DNA from: Pseudomonas neuropathica | GTDB lineage: Bacteria; Pseudomonadota; Gammaproteobacteria; Pseudomonadales; Pseudomonadaceae | Assembly: GCF_015461835.1 (NCBI RefSeq) | Contig: NZ_JACOPX010000017.1 | Location: 62,001-126,000 of the forward strand | DNA: 64,000 nucleotides | Reading direction: 5' to 3' | Shown here: in pieces, positions 1 to 8,489 of the stretch | Layout of the letters: every line of letters starts with the position of its first letter | How positions within the stretch are numbered: position 1 is the first letter of the stretch | Notes under the pieces: generated by a model | The model's database searches: none | Told to the model about the DNA's origin: nothing | What the model saw: the letters and a program-made list of their open reading frames with translations, nothing else | Position numbers and translations under genes: made by a program

Positions 1-1
1 A

Positions 2-313
2 GAGATGCCGCTCTGGTTGGTGATTGTCCTGTCATTGGTTGGCGGCGTGTCCGGCGAGATGTGGCGCGCTGACAAGGATGGGGCACGAGGCTGGGCGTTA
101 CTGCGCCGCCTCGCACTTCGCTCCGGTGCCTGCATCGTGTGCGGCGTGTCAGCGATGATGTTGCTGTTCGGCGCTGGCCTTTCGATCTGGACGGCGGGCG
201 CCCTGGGTTGCCTGACCGCAATGGCCGGCGCGGATGTCGCCATAGGACTTTACGAACGCTGGGCCGCCAAACGATTGGGCGTTTCCGAGTCGGCATCGAC
301 TGACCGCACCTAG
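2..313 (+). CDS. Phage holin family protein (5' end outside window)
   Basis: Small phage-type holin that would form inner-membrane lesions releasing an endolysin. The visible 103 codons contain two or three hydrophobic stretches (near residues 3-15, 40-60 and 62-80 of the visible part) with a short hydrophilic tail. An ATG lies at 5-7, but the frame is open to the left edge and related Pseudomonas holins carry about ten more residues before the MPLW motif, so the true start is probably outside the window. It is followed by a terminase small subunit-like gene, the usual order at a prophage packaging module. No endolysin or spanin gene is visible to the right. Confidence 0.7.
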   Translation, partial: EMPLWLVIVLSLVGGVSGEMWRADKDGARGWALLRRLALRSGACIVCGVSAMMLLFGAGLSIWTAGALGCLTAMAGADVAIGLYERWAAKRLGVSESASTDRT

Positions 314-641
314 GGGGGGCAGGGCAGTGAGAGGCAATTTTTCTAGGTTCTCCCCGACGGCCGCCCCCTACACGGGTTATCGAACTCGCGGATTCTCTCT
401 AGCTGAAACCTTCGCAGGGATGTCCGTCTTTCCAACGGGATGGGGGCAGGTCATAGCACTCGGATGCCGGCTCGACAGACCGGGCAGGGCAGAAAACCGC
501 CGGGGCCCCTGGGGACTTTCGAAGGGTACGGGGTCGGAAACCCGCGGGATCGTGTTAGTGGGAGGTCTGCCAGCTTACTGAAATTTCAATCCACTGAAAT
601 CTTGAAAGGATTCATTGAAAAGCCGCTGAAAAGGAGGGCTT
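314..641. other. Non-coding stretch between holin and terminase small subunit
   Basis: About 330 bases with no convincing gene. It is G-rich and contains short inverted motifs such as GGGTCGGAAACCCGCGG near 531-547. In lambdoid phages the cohesive-end (cos) region lies just upstream of the terminase genes, so a degenerate cos is possible, but I cannot show it. A strong ribosome-binding site (AAGGAGG, about 630-636) at the right end serves the next gene. Confidence 0.35.
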
Positions 642-1244
642 ATGAGCACAGCTACGTACCTGTCAAAGAGCGCCTTCGCTGCGCACATCGGCCGATCACC
701 GAGCTACATCACCTGGCTTAAGGAAAACGGGCGGCTGGTCCTGTCGCCCAATGGTAAGCAGGTCGACGTGCTGGCCACCGAAGCGTTGATCCGCGATACC
801 GCCGACCCAAGTAAGGCTGCCGTCGCTGCTCGCCACCAACAGGACCGGCTTCAGCGTGATGTGTACAGTCACGTCGCAGCCAAATCCGAGCCGACTAACA
901 TGGCTGCGCCGCCGCCCGTTGACCCTGTTCAGGGGCAGACTCCGGACTTTCAGAAAGCACGAGCGCATCGCGAGCATTACCTGGCGCGAATGGCGGAGAT
1001 GGAGTTTCGCAAGGCGCAGGGGGAGCTGGTGGAAGTCAGCTTTGTGCAGAAGGCCGCGTATGAAACCGCGCGTTCGCTCAATCAATCGCTGATGAGCCTG
1101 TCGCCGCAATTGGCGCCGCAGCTGGCCGCGTTGTCGGATCCATGGGAGGTGGAGCGGCAACTGACCGCTGCGCTGCGCCAACGGCTTAACGAGGCGGCTC
1201 AGGTGTCTAGCGATGACTTTGGCGTCGTATTGAGCGAATGCTGA
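642..1244 (+). CDS. Terminase small subunit-like DNA-packaging protein
   Basis: Probable small terminase subunit, which binds packaging-site DNA and recruits the large subunit. The 200-residue product begins with a winged-helix-like segment (residues 5-50, SKSAFAAHIGRSPSYITWLK), followed by a linker and an alpha-helical segment (about residues 105-190) typical of Nu1-like proteins. ATG at 642 is preceded by AAGGAGG at ideal spacing. The expected large terminase subunit is missing: an RHS toxin gene begins 9 bases after the stop. The gene is therefore most likely a prophage relic marking an integration or recombination junction. The C-terminus may be shortened; I cannot tell without homologues. 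Confidence 0.65.
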   Translation: MSTATYLSKSAFAAHIGRSPSYITWLKENGRLVLSPNGKQVDVLATEALIRDTADPSKAAVAARHQQDRLQRDVYSHVAAKSEPTNMAAPPPVDPVQGQTPDFQKARAHREHYLARMAEMEFRKAQGELVEVSFVQKAAYETARSLNQSLMSLSPQLAPQLAALSDPWEVERQLTAALRQRLNEAAQVSSDDFGVVLSEC

Positions 1245-1253
1245 GGATATCCC

Positions 1254-4200
1254 TTGCTTAGGATTTGTTATGGTTTGTGGAAACCTCAGGTTGCCATTGT
1301 TCCCCTGAATGCCATCGACATTCAGGACGTCGCCAGCGGTGCGGCGACCTTCGATGCCTGGCTGCAATCGGCCAGTGGCGGGGTGGTCACCCTCGACCGG
1401 ATCAAGAACGTCGCCGGCGCGTTACCCGTGGTGGGCAACATCATGGCGCTGGTCGATGCGCTGGGTGACATCGTCACGCTGTCGAACGCACAGAAGCGCG
1501 ACCTGCTCGCGTGGGCCAGTCTGGGCATCAACCTGATCGGTGTTTTGCCGCTGCCACCGGCGATGGCGGCAGCCCGGATGACCCTGCGTCCGACGCTGTT
1601 TCTGGTGCGTCAGGAGATGAGGGCCAGCAGCAAGTTGTTGCTCAGCACCTCCGTGATCGAGGTGCTGGTAGGTCACCTGAACGCCTCGATTATCGGCACG
1701 CTGGATGATTTTGTTGAACAGGCCAAAGGCAAGCTGCCGGGCATTCTGGCGGACGCCGGCAAGCTGGGTGAAGACGTTGTCAACGAGATTGCCAAAGGCC
1801 TCGAGACGGTGGCCAATGGCAAGCTTGATGCCAAGGGCGACCTAAACGCGGCTGGCGCACAAGCGAGTGCGGCGGTCGATCAATTCAAGAATGATCCCCT
1901 TGCATCGTTCGGCAACATCTTCGGCGCCGCGTGCAGCGCTTATAAGGCCGCAGGCAAAGGCTTGGCCAACAGTGCGGCCGATCACCTGCTGCCCGATGAG
2001 GTGAAGAAGCGGGTTGCCACGGAAACCGCGAAACTGCGGGCGATGGGTCCTGAGCTGCGCACCCAGTTGAGCAAGCTGGACGATGAGTCCGTTCAGAACT
2101 CCATCGGTTGGTTGCTGCTGATTCTTTCCAGCGCCGTGACGTTGTGGCGCAAGCGCAATGCCCATGGCCAGAACGCCGCCGTCCATCCGGAGAAGACCGG
2201 ACAGGCGAAGCGTACGGCATCTGAGGGGCAGTTGGCCGCCCACGGCCAACAGGCACCGGCGAAAGGCGCGCCCAATCCAAAGAAAGGCCCTTGTGAATGT
2301 GCCACGAACTTCAGCATCAATTTCGCCTTGGGTTCGGAAAGCTTCAGCCATACCGATTTCAGCCTGCCCGGCCCCTTCCCGATCGAGTGGACCCGAACTT
2401 ACAACTCACGCCTCGACGCCTACGATCAGAGCGAACTCGGCGCCCGTTGGATCAGCGAGTTCACTACGCGTTTCGACTGCGTGGACGATGGCCTGACCTT
2501 CTACGGCGCCGACGGCCGTGACCACAGCTATTCGCTGCCCAAAGTCGGTCTGTTTCATTACGACGCCATCGAAAATATCACCCTCGTTCGTGCCAGCGAA
2601 GATCAGCTATTGCTGTGCCACGGTTTCGAACGCAAGGAAACCTACGTCCGCCGTGGCCAGCGCTATGTACTGACCAACATTTCGCTGCGCAACGGCGCCG
2701 GGATCATGCTGCATTACGAGCATCGGCACGGCGAACAATCGGTGCTCTCGGATCTGATCACCTATCAGGAAAACGACACCAGCAAGGTGCACTTGCACCT
2801 CGGCACAATGATCGACAATCACGGCCGGTTTATCGGCCTCTGGCAGATCGTTGACGGCGAACCGTTGCGACAACTTTGCGCATACCAATACGACGCCTAT
2901 GGCGACCTGACTCAGGCGCAAGACGAGAACGGCGCAGTCTGGTCGTATCAGTTCCAGCATCACCTGATCACCCGCTACACCGACCGCACCGGCCGCGGCA
3001 TGAATCTGCAGTGGGACGGTTCGGGCGCCAAGGCCAAAGCCATCCACGAATGGGCCGACGACGGCAGCTTCGACACGCGTCTGGAGTGGGACGAAAACAT
3101 CCGTCTGACCTACGTCACCGACGCGCTCGGCAACGAGACCTGGCACTACTACGACATCCTTGGCTACACCTATCGCATTCGTTACGTCGATGAGCGTTCG
3201 GAATGGTTCTTCCGCGACGAGGCCAAAAACATCGTGCGCCGCGTCAATGCCGACGGCAGCACCGATCGCTACAGCTACGATGAACGCAGCAACCTGCTCG
3301 AACACATCCGCGCCGATCACACGGTGATGCATTACGCCTACGACGATCAGGACCTGCTGATCAAGATCAGCGACGCCGAGGGCGGGCAATGGCAGCGCGC
3401 CTATGACGACCAAGGCAACCTGGTCGAAGCGCTCGATCCGCTGGGCAACAAAACCGAATACGCCTACAACAAATCCGGCCAGCCCACCGCGATCAAGGAC
3501 GCCAACGGCAACGAAAAAACCCTCGACTACAACGACGCCGGGCAACTGGTCGAGTACGTCGATTGCTCGGGCAAAACCAGCGCCTGGGACTACAACGAAC
3601 TCGGGCAGATGATCTGCTTCACCGACGCCGCCGGCAACGCCACCGAATACGAATACAAGGCCGGCCAACTGGTGTTGATCAAGCACCCGGACAAGACCGA
3701 AGAGCGCTTCGAACACGACGCCGAAGGTCGGTTATTGACGTATGCCGACGGTCTCGATCGCTGCACCACGTGGAGCTACAGCGCTGCCGGTTTGATCACC
3801 GAGCGTGTCGACGCCGCGGAACAAACACTGCGCTATCGTTGGGACCGTCTCGGACGGCTGACGGCCCTGGAAAACGAAAACGAACAACGCGCGCACTTTC
3901 ACTACGATCCGGTCGGACGCCTGCTGGAAGAACGCGGCTTTGACGGGCGCAGCACGCGTTATCAGTACGACCCTCTGACGGGTCGCCTGGCCCAATCGAT
4001 CAATGGCCAACGCGTAATCTCGTTGAGCTTCGACCCGATGGGCCGCTTGACCGAGCGTCGCGCCACCTTGGGTGACCAGTCGCAAAGCGAAACCTTCGCC
4101 TACGATGGCAACGGCAACATGGTGCTGGCCAACAACGCCGACAGCCGCCTGCAATGGTTTTATGATCCGGCAGGAAATATTCTGCGCGAGCACCAACACT

Positions 4201-5867
4201 ATCTGGGGTTGGACAGCCCGATGGTCGCGGTCTGGCGGCACGAATACGACGTACTAAACCAGTGTATTGCCACGACCCGTCCAGATGGCCACCGTGTCAG
4301 TTGGTTGACCTACGGCAGTGGCCACTTGCTGGGTCTACGACTGGACGATCATGAACTGGTTGGCTACGAGCGCGACGACCTGCACCGCGAAGTCGCCCGC
4401 CATCAAGGCAACCACCTGGTGCAAACCCAAAGCTGGGATCCGGTTGGTCGCTTGCAGGAGCAATTGCTGGGACGCAGGGACGACAAATCCACGCTGCTCA
4501 AACGCGAATACTCCTACGACGCGGCCGGTCAACTGACTAACATCAACGACAGCCGCCGCGGCCCACTCGCCTATCGCTACGATCCTGTTGGTCGACTGCT
4601 CAGCGCCGTGACTCGTCAAGGCGTGGAAACCTTTGCCTTCGACCCGGCCGGCAACCTGCTCGACGACAAGGAGACAGAAATTCGCCGACCACTGGGTCTG
4701 ACGCCACAGCGCAGCAAACTGGTCGACAATCTGCTGCGCGAATATGTCGGCACGCATTACGACTACGACGAACGCGGCAACCAGATCCAGCGCTGGCACA
4801 ACGGCCAACGCAGCGATCTGCGTTGGGATCTGTTTGATCGATTGGTGCATTTTGAAGACCCGCGTCTGAGCGTAGATTTCGCCTACGACGCTCTGGGACG
4901 TCGCCTGCACAAAAACTCTCGTGCGCACTACAAGCAGCGTCCGGAAGCAGGTTCCCTTTGGAACAAAAACGAGCACGCTCGTAAACAGCGCGAACTCGGC
5001 TGCGGCTTCACCTTGTACGGTTGGGATGGCGACAATCTCGCTTGGGAAAGCAGCCCGGAGCAGAGCGATGGTGAGCCGGGTCGCACGGTTCATTATGTCT
5101 TCGAGCCAGACACCTTCGTCCCGATCGCTCAGGCTGTACGGCATGCGCCAATCGAGCTGATCGGTTTGCCGGATTACAGCGGTGAATACAGCCTTGATGA
5201 AGATCCTGTGTGGAATCACAAGGCAACGGCATTACCGTTTGATGCGCTGGCCTGGTACCAATGTGATCACCTCGGCACGCCGCAGGAATTGACGGACTCG
5301 CAAGGCAACATGGCCTGGACCGCGCAATACAAGGCTTGGGGACAGGTGACGGAGCAGCGTTCGGAGTGGGCGCGGCAGCATGATGTGATGAACCCGATAC
5401 GGTTCCAGGGGCAGTATCACGATCATGAGACAGGCCTGCATTACAATAGATATCGTTATTACGATCCTTTGGTCGGACGTTTTATAAATCAAGATCCGAT
5501 CGGTCTCGCAGGGGGATTGAACGCCTACGAATATGCACCAAATCCCGTGCAATGGATCGACCCATTAGGTCTAGCGCGTATTCCTAAGTCGGTGAAAACC
5601 AAGGTAGCTATCGAGAACAAGCAATTTCACGGAGTGGAATCATGTGAGAAGTGCTTGGTCACAGTAGTTCCTGGTCAAAAGAGCCAGAGGGGTGTAACTC
5701 CGCCACCGAATGAACGACAATTCGATCATATCCAACCTGATTCATTGGGAGGTGCAAACGATGAGGGTAATACCCAGATTCTATGTCGCCGTTGTAATCG
5801 CGAAGCTTCAGATTCAATCAAGCCGGATTACAAAACACTCAACCGTCTAGGCGGCTCCCCACCTTGA
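1254..5867 (+). CDS. rhs: RHS-repeat polymorphic toxin with C-terminal HNH-type nuclease tip
   Basis: Large RHS protein, of the kind delivered by type VI secretion for interbacterial competition. The N-terminus (to about residue 290) has hydrophobic, Gly-rich segments; a DUF6531-type start of the cage follows (GSESFSHTDFSLPGPFPIEW), then dozens of YD repeats. The core closes with GRFINQDPIGLAGG and a DPLGL hinge at about residue 1440. The variable tip of roughly 97 residues has CxxC (about 1464/1467), DH (1491-1492), an Asn and a second CxxC (1511/1514), the layout of a zinc-stapled HNH nuclease. Base composition turns AT-rich at the tip, as is usual for exchanged tips. There is no in-frame ATG: the first starts are TTG 1254 and TTG 1275, so the natural N-terminus may be lost or altered. 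Immunity genes follow 11 bases downstream. Confidence 0.9.
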   Translation: MLRICYGLWKPQVAIVPLNAIDIQDVASGAATFDAWLQSASGGVVTLDRIKNVAGALPVVGNIMALVDALGDIVTLSNAQKRDLLAWASLGINLIGVLPLPPAMAAARMTLRPTLFLVRQEMRASSKLLLSTSVIEVLVGHLNASIIGTLDDFVEQAKGKLPGILADAGKLGEDVVNEIAKGLETVANGKLDAKGDLNAAGAQASAAVDQFKNDPLASFGNIFGAACSAYKAAGKGLANSAADHLLPDEVKKRVATETAKLRAMGPELRTQLSKLDDESVQNSIGWLLLILSSAVTLWRKRNAHGQNAAVHPEKTGQAKRTASEGQLAAHGQQAPAKGAPNPKKGPCECATNFSINFALGSESFSHTDFSLPGPFPIEWTRTYNSRLDAYDQSELGARWISEFTTRFDCVDDGLTFYGADGRDHSYSLPKVGLFHYDAIENITLVRASEDQLLLCHGFERKETYVRRGQRYVLTNISLRNGAGIMLHYEHRHGEQSVLSDLITYQENDTSKVHLHLGTMIDNHGRFIGLWQIVDGEPLRQLCAYQYDAYGDLTQAQDENGAVWSYQFQHHLITRYTDRTGRGMNLQWDGSGAKAKAIHEWADDGSFDTRLEWDENIRLTYVTDALGNETWHYYDILGYTYRIRYVDERSEWFFRDEAKNIVRRVNADGSTDRYSYDERSNLLEHIRADHTVMHYAYDDQDLLIKISDAEGGQWQRAYDDQGNLVEALDPLGNKTEYAYNKSGQPTAIKDANGNEKTLDYNDAGQLVEYVDCSGKTSAWDYNELGQMICFTDAAGNATEYEYKAGQLVLIKHPDKTEERFEHDAEGRLLTYADGLDRCTTWSYSAAGLITERVDAAEQTLRYRWDRLGRLTALENENEQRAHFHYDPVGRLLEERGFDGRSTRYQYDPLTGRLAQSINGQRVISLSFDPMGRLTERRATLGDQSQSETFAYDGNGNMVLANNADSRLQWFYDPAGNILREHQHYLGLDSPMVAVWRHEYDVLNQCIATTRPDGHRVSWLTYGSGHLLGLRLDDHELVGYERDDLHREVARHQGNHLVQTQSWDPVGRLQEQLLGRRDDKSTLLKREYSYDAAGQLTNINDSRRGPLAYRYDPVGRLLSAVTRQGVETFAFDPAGNLLDDKETEIRRPLGLTPQRSKLVDNLLREYVGTHYDYDERGNQIQRWHNGQRSDLRWDLFDRLVHFEDPRLSVDFAYDALGRRLHKNSRAHYKQRPEAGSLWNKNEHARKQRELGCGFTLYGWDGDNLAWESSPEQSDGEPGRTVHYVFEPDTFVPIAQAVRHAPIELIGLPDYSGEYSLDEDPVWNHKATALPFDALAWYQCDHLGTPQELTDSQGNMAWTAQYKAWGQVTEQRSEWARQHDVMNPIRFQGQYHDHETGLHYNRYRYYDPLVGRFINQDPIGLAGGLNAYEYAPNPVQWIDPLGLARIPKSVKTKVAIENKQFHGVESCEKCLVTVVPGQKSQRGVTPPPNERQFDHIQPDSLGGANDEGNTQILCRRCNREASDSIKPDYKTLNRLGGSPP

Positions 5868-5878
5868 GCGTATAAAAT

Positions 5879-6385
5879 ATGAACGATATTTTTCACAAGA
5901 TTGTCTTTGAGCTAACGCCTGACGAGGATGATTATCCTCCTGTATCCGCTGAGTCGATTTGGGGCGTCTATGTCGGTGATGGCACCTATATCTTAGACAA
6001 TACTCCCTATTACGTTTATGGCGTGAGTAAGGGAGATTTCGTGCAGGTAAAGTCCAGTGGCGATGAGATGATAGCTGTGCGTGTCGCAAAACGGGGTGGC
6101 CATTCGACTGTCAGAGTTTTTGCCAGTGATACTGAAGAGAAAAGTAAAATAATCGCTCATCTTCATCAGTTGGGTGCTTCGTGTTCAGTTAGTCAGGAAA
6201 TGTCGCTGTTTGCAGTGGATATTCCCTCAGATTGTGATTTTTTCGCGATCGACAAATATTTGTCTGATATTGCTGATGGGGAAAATATTGCATATGAGGA
6301 TGCTTGTCTGCAGCACTCACATATTGATTCATCTCGTATAGGTGAGTGTCTGTCATTGGCCTCTTTACCACTACTAGCTAATTGA
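5879..6385 (+). CDS. DUF4265 protein, probable cognate immunity protein
   Basis: A 168-residue acidic, cytosolic-looking protein that I place in DUF4265 from the segments DEDDYPPVSAESIWGV, GDGTYILDNTPYYVYGVSKGD and RGGHSTVRVF. DUF4265 proteins are commonly encoded next to polymorphic-toxin tips and are inferred to neutralise them. Its ATG lies 11 bases after the RHS stop codon and its AT-rich composition matches the toxin tip rather than the RHS core, which argues that tip and immunity gene were acquired together. The direct inhibition of the HNH tip is an inference from position. Confidence 0.75.
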   Translation: MNDIFHKIVFELTPDEDDYPPVSAESIWGVYVGDGTYILDNTPYYVYGVSKGDFVQVKSSGDEMIAVRVAKRGGHSTVRVFASDTEEKSKIIAHLHQLGASCSVSQEMSLFAVDIPSDCDFFAIDKYLSDIADGENIAYEDACLQHSHIDSSRIGECLSLASLPLLAN

Positions 6386-6493
6386 TTGAGTAACCCTAAA
6401 TTGGATCATGGAGACAGGTCGGGATAAAGAAAGTTTTCGGAGGTGGGCTGCGCTTGTATAATTAATGAAGCGTAGTCTGTTCCCAGTAAAAAG

Positions 6494-7036
6494 GTGGCCA
6501 TCTCAAACAAGGGGTTTCGTGTGTTGAGCGTGGAAGTTCTGGAGTACCCTATGCTCGATGAGCAATCAACAGTAATTATTCGTGTGTATGCCGGAAAAAA
6601 CTCAAAAGGTCCGGTATTTGAAGAGCTGCCGGCTCGCAAAATTGATGAGCATACGTATGAGCTTCTGTTTTCCCCTGGCTTGGCTTTGAATCTAGCAAGA
6701 GGAGATATAGTTTCATTGAAAAATCCTCAAACACACGCTGAGGTCTTGAAGAGAGGGGGCAATTTTTGTATCCATATCTACTCCAAACACATTTCGCCAG
6801 AGCGGCTTAAGACACTTGAGGCGGATGTCGCGAACGAGCTCAACGGTACCTTGGACGGCGTATATAGAGGGAATTTGTCATTAGCCATTCCCGCAAGAAA
6901 TGGAATGGATAGGATTGCAAAATTTTTTAATACCTTCCATGAACAGACCGGGGTTCAATGGTACTACGCTAACATCTACAAAAATATCGATGATGTAGAG
7001 GACGAAACTCTGCTTAATTGGTGGCTAGATAGCTAG
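6494..7036 (+). CDS. DUF4265-like protein, second candidate immunity gene
   Basis: A 180-residue protein starting at GTG 6494, close behind an AAAAAGG sequence. It is divergent from the preceding gene but shares the same pattern: an ARGDIV segment, EVLKRGGN, a short amphipathic region, then LSLAIPARNG and a C-terminal aromatic stretch. It is AT-rich like its neighbours. No toxin tip accompanies it, so it is probably an orphan immunity gene left from an earlier tip or one giving protection against sister strains. This role is an inference from neighbourhood and family resemblance. Confidence 0.6.
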   Translation: MAISNKGFRVLSVEVLEYPMLDEQSTVIIRVYAGKNSKGPVFEELPARKIDEHTYELLFSPGLALNLARGDIVSLKNPQTHAEVLKRGGNFCIHIYSKHISPERLKTLEADVANELNGTLDGVYRGNLSLAIPARNGMDRIAKFFNTFHEQTGVQWYYANIYKNIDDVEDETLLNWWLDS

Positions 7037-7093
7037 AGGTTCTCGCCAGTAAACCGGCGAGTTAGGGTTGCAATGAATTTTTCGGGAGCTGCT

Positions 7094-7435
7094 GTGAACG
7101 AACGTATTGAGTTTCGTCCGAATCAACTTCAGATAAATATTTGTGAGAAGTACGGAATGGCGGTGCTTGCGCCTGAGGTCATGGTTGCCGTAGCCCTGCA
7201 GACTCTAGGCCGGTCCCCTATTTATGGCAGCAGAGTTGAGCTGCCCGAAGGAGGGACTGTGAGTTGGTTCATACACTGCGGTGAGTATTCAAAAGCGCAT
7301 GATTTCTACAAGCCCCTTCATGCTCACCATTTAGACGAAATACTGCCGCAAGTGGTGAATTATCTGTGCCTGCCCACCGGCGCAAAATTCATTATCGACA
7401 CTGGCGGGTATGAAGACGTCTGGATGGCCGAGTAG
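7094..7435 (+). CDS. Imm33-like immunity protein
   Basis: A protein of about 113 residues whose C-terminal half (VSWFIHCGEYS, DFYKPLHAHHLDEILPQ, YLCLPTGAKFII, GYEDVW) resembles the Imm33-like immunity domain found beside polymorphic toxins. GTG 7094 is preceded by GGGAG at a five-base spacing; an ATG at 7073 would add seven residues but has a poorer ribosome-binding site. It lies between the second DUF4265-like gene and the PAAR gene, on the same strand. Composition rises toward the chromosomal level here. The target toxin is not in the window, unless it is the RHS tip upstream. Confidence 0.55.
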   Translation: MNERIEFRPNQLQINICEKYGMAVLAPEVMVAVALQTLGRSPIYGSRVELPEGGTVSWFIHCGEYSKAHDFYKPLHAHHLDEILPQVVNYLCLPTGAKFIIDTGGYEDVWMAE

Positions 7436-7469
7436 CGGCATCCAACTTACTAGTCAAAGGAGTGACAAC

Positions 7470-7733
7470 ATGAAAGACGCCATTCGCTTGGGCGACTCCA
7501 CCACCCACGGTGGCAAGGTGCTCGAAGCCTTTTCTCAGACCGATCTTAACGGCAAGCCGATTGCCGGTGTCGGTCACAAGGTCAGTTGCCCGTTGTGCAA
7601 GGGGATTTTCCCGATTGCTGAGGGCAGCAGCACCTACACCGTCGATGGCACGCCCATCGCCCTCGACGGCATGAAAACCGCCTGCGGTGCTGCGCTGATT
7701 GCAAGCGGCCCGAAAGGCGCAGTGATCAGTTGA
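7470..7733 (+). CDS. PAAR domain-containing protein
   Basis: An 87-residue PAAR protein, the sharp cone that caps a VgrG spike of the type VI secretion apparatus and carries effectors such as RHS proteins. It shows the expected pattern: IRLGDSTTHGG at the N-terminus, GKPIAGVGHKVSCPLCKG in the middle and DGMKTACGAALI near the end, with His and Cys residues suited to metal binding at the tip. The start at ATG 7470 is fixed by AAAGGAG at 7456-7462. It is the last gene of the RHS module; no vgrG or structural type VI gene lies in the window, so it would act with a spike encoded elsewhere. Confidence 0.85.
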   Translation: MKDAIRLGDSTTHGGKVLEAFSQTDLNGKPIAGVGHKVSCPLCKGIFPIAEGSSTYTVDGTPIALDGMKTACGAALIASGPKGAVIS

Positions 7734-8489
7734 TTACCTGATCTCATTTTTGGACCCATTGCCTCGGTATGCGACTGACCGTCTCATTCCGAGTTGGCGA
7801 TGTGCCTCTCCTGCATCACAGAGCAACTCTCTGAGTTTGGCTTGTGCCTGCTTAACGAAAATCATCGATCATGCCCACGATGTTAGCGTTCAAAAGACCG
7901 AGCGGCGGAGCAGGGCGTTTTTTGCTGCCTATTCACGCAAAGTTGCCATCCCCATCCCGATGAAGAACATCTTCGGTGTGCATCTCAACCAATTTAAATA
8001 TTCGTTCCCGTTCTTGGAGAAGCTGCCGGTTCAGTTCCTCGAATTCATTTTCGTATAGCCTGAGCTGCTTCCGGCTGCTTCCGGAAGCTTTCGAGGGGCG
8101 TCGGGCAGCGAAGCCAGTATGTAAGTGTTTTCGATGTCGGAAGAGTCCACGGGAGCGTCTTGCTGTGCGCTGTATTTATATACAGTTATCAGGGCGCGGC
8201 GGAGTGGCGAGGGAGGCGACAGGCTTTAGCGAACGGCTGCTTTCGGCCAATAGCAGCCAGTCATTTGTGTCTACAGAACCAGGGGCAATTCAATCAATGC
8301 TCAATTCTTCAGCGCACTAGTTTTTTCCAGAATGTCGACTATAGATTATTAACTAATCGCCCCAGAAAAAACCAAGTTGTAGGCATTGACCCACTTCTCG
8401 TCAGAGGACGTAGTTTGGGTCGACATACGGTATCTCCGGGGAGCGGACGCTGTATCTATAGGTCAGCGCGTAACGTGGGGAGAGAAGAT
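7734..8489. other. Gene-poor stretch with a possible gene remnant
   Basis: No convincing intact gene. A weak hairpin (gatcag 7724-7729 with ctgatc 7738-7743, followed by TCATTTTT) may end the PAAR transcript. On the minus strand a frame open from about 8150 down to a stop at 7933-7935 encodes a highly charged helix-like tail (LYENEFEELNRQLLQERER); it has no good start and may be the end of a broken gene. A dispersed repeat sits at 8235-8258. The leader and promoter of the next gene should lie in the last 100 bases. Confidence 0.4.
8235..8258. repeat. Dispersed GGCTGC...GGCC...GCAGCC repeat, copy 1
   Basis: An imperfect palindrome: GGCTGC, then TTTCGGCCAATA, then GCAGCC. Related copies occur at about 11970, 14973, 15922, 15991 and 20791, all in gene-poor gaps of the accessory part of the window. 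Confidence 0.6.

Noticed and set aside
2607..3716. Minus-strand frame of 369 codons within rhs
   Set aside because: Antisense of YD repeats, which generate long Val/Ala-rich open frames.
5232..5552. Small minus-strand frames at the rhs 3' end
   Set aside because: They overlap the conserved RHS core end and lack coding character.
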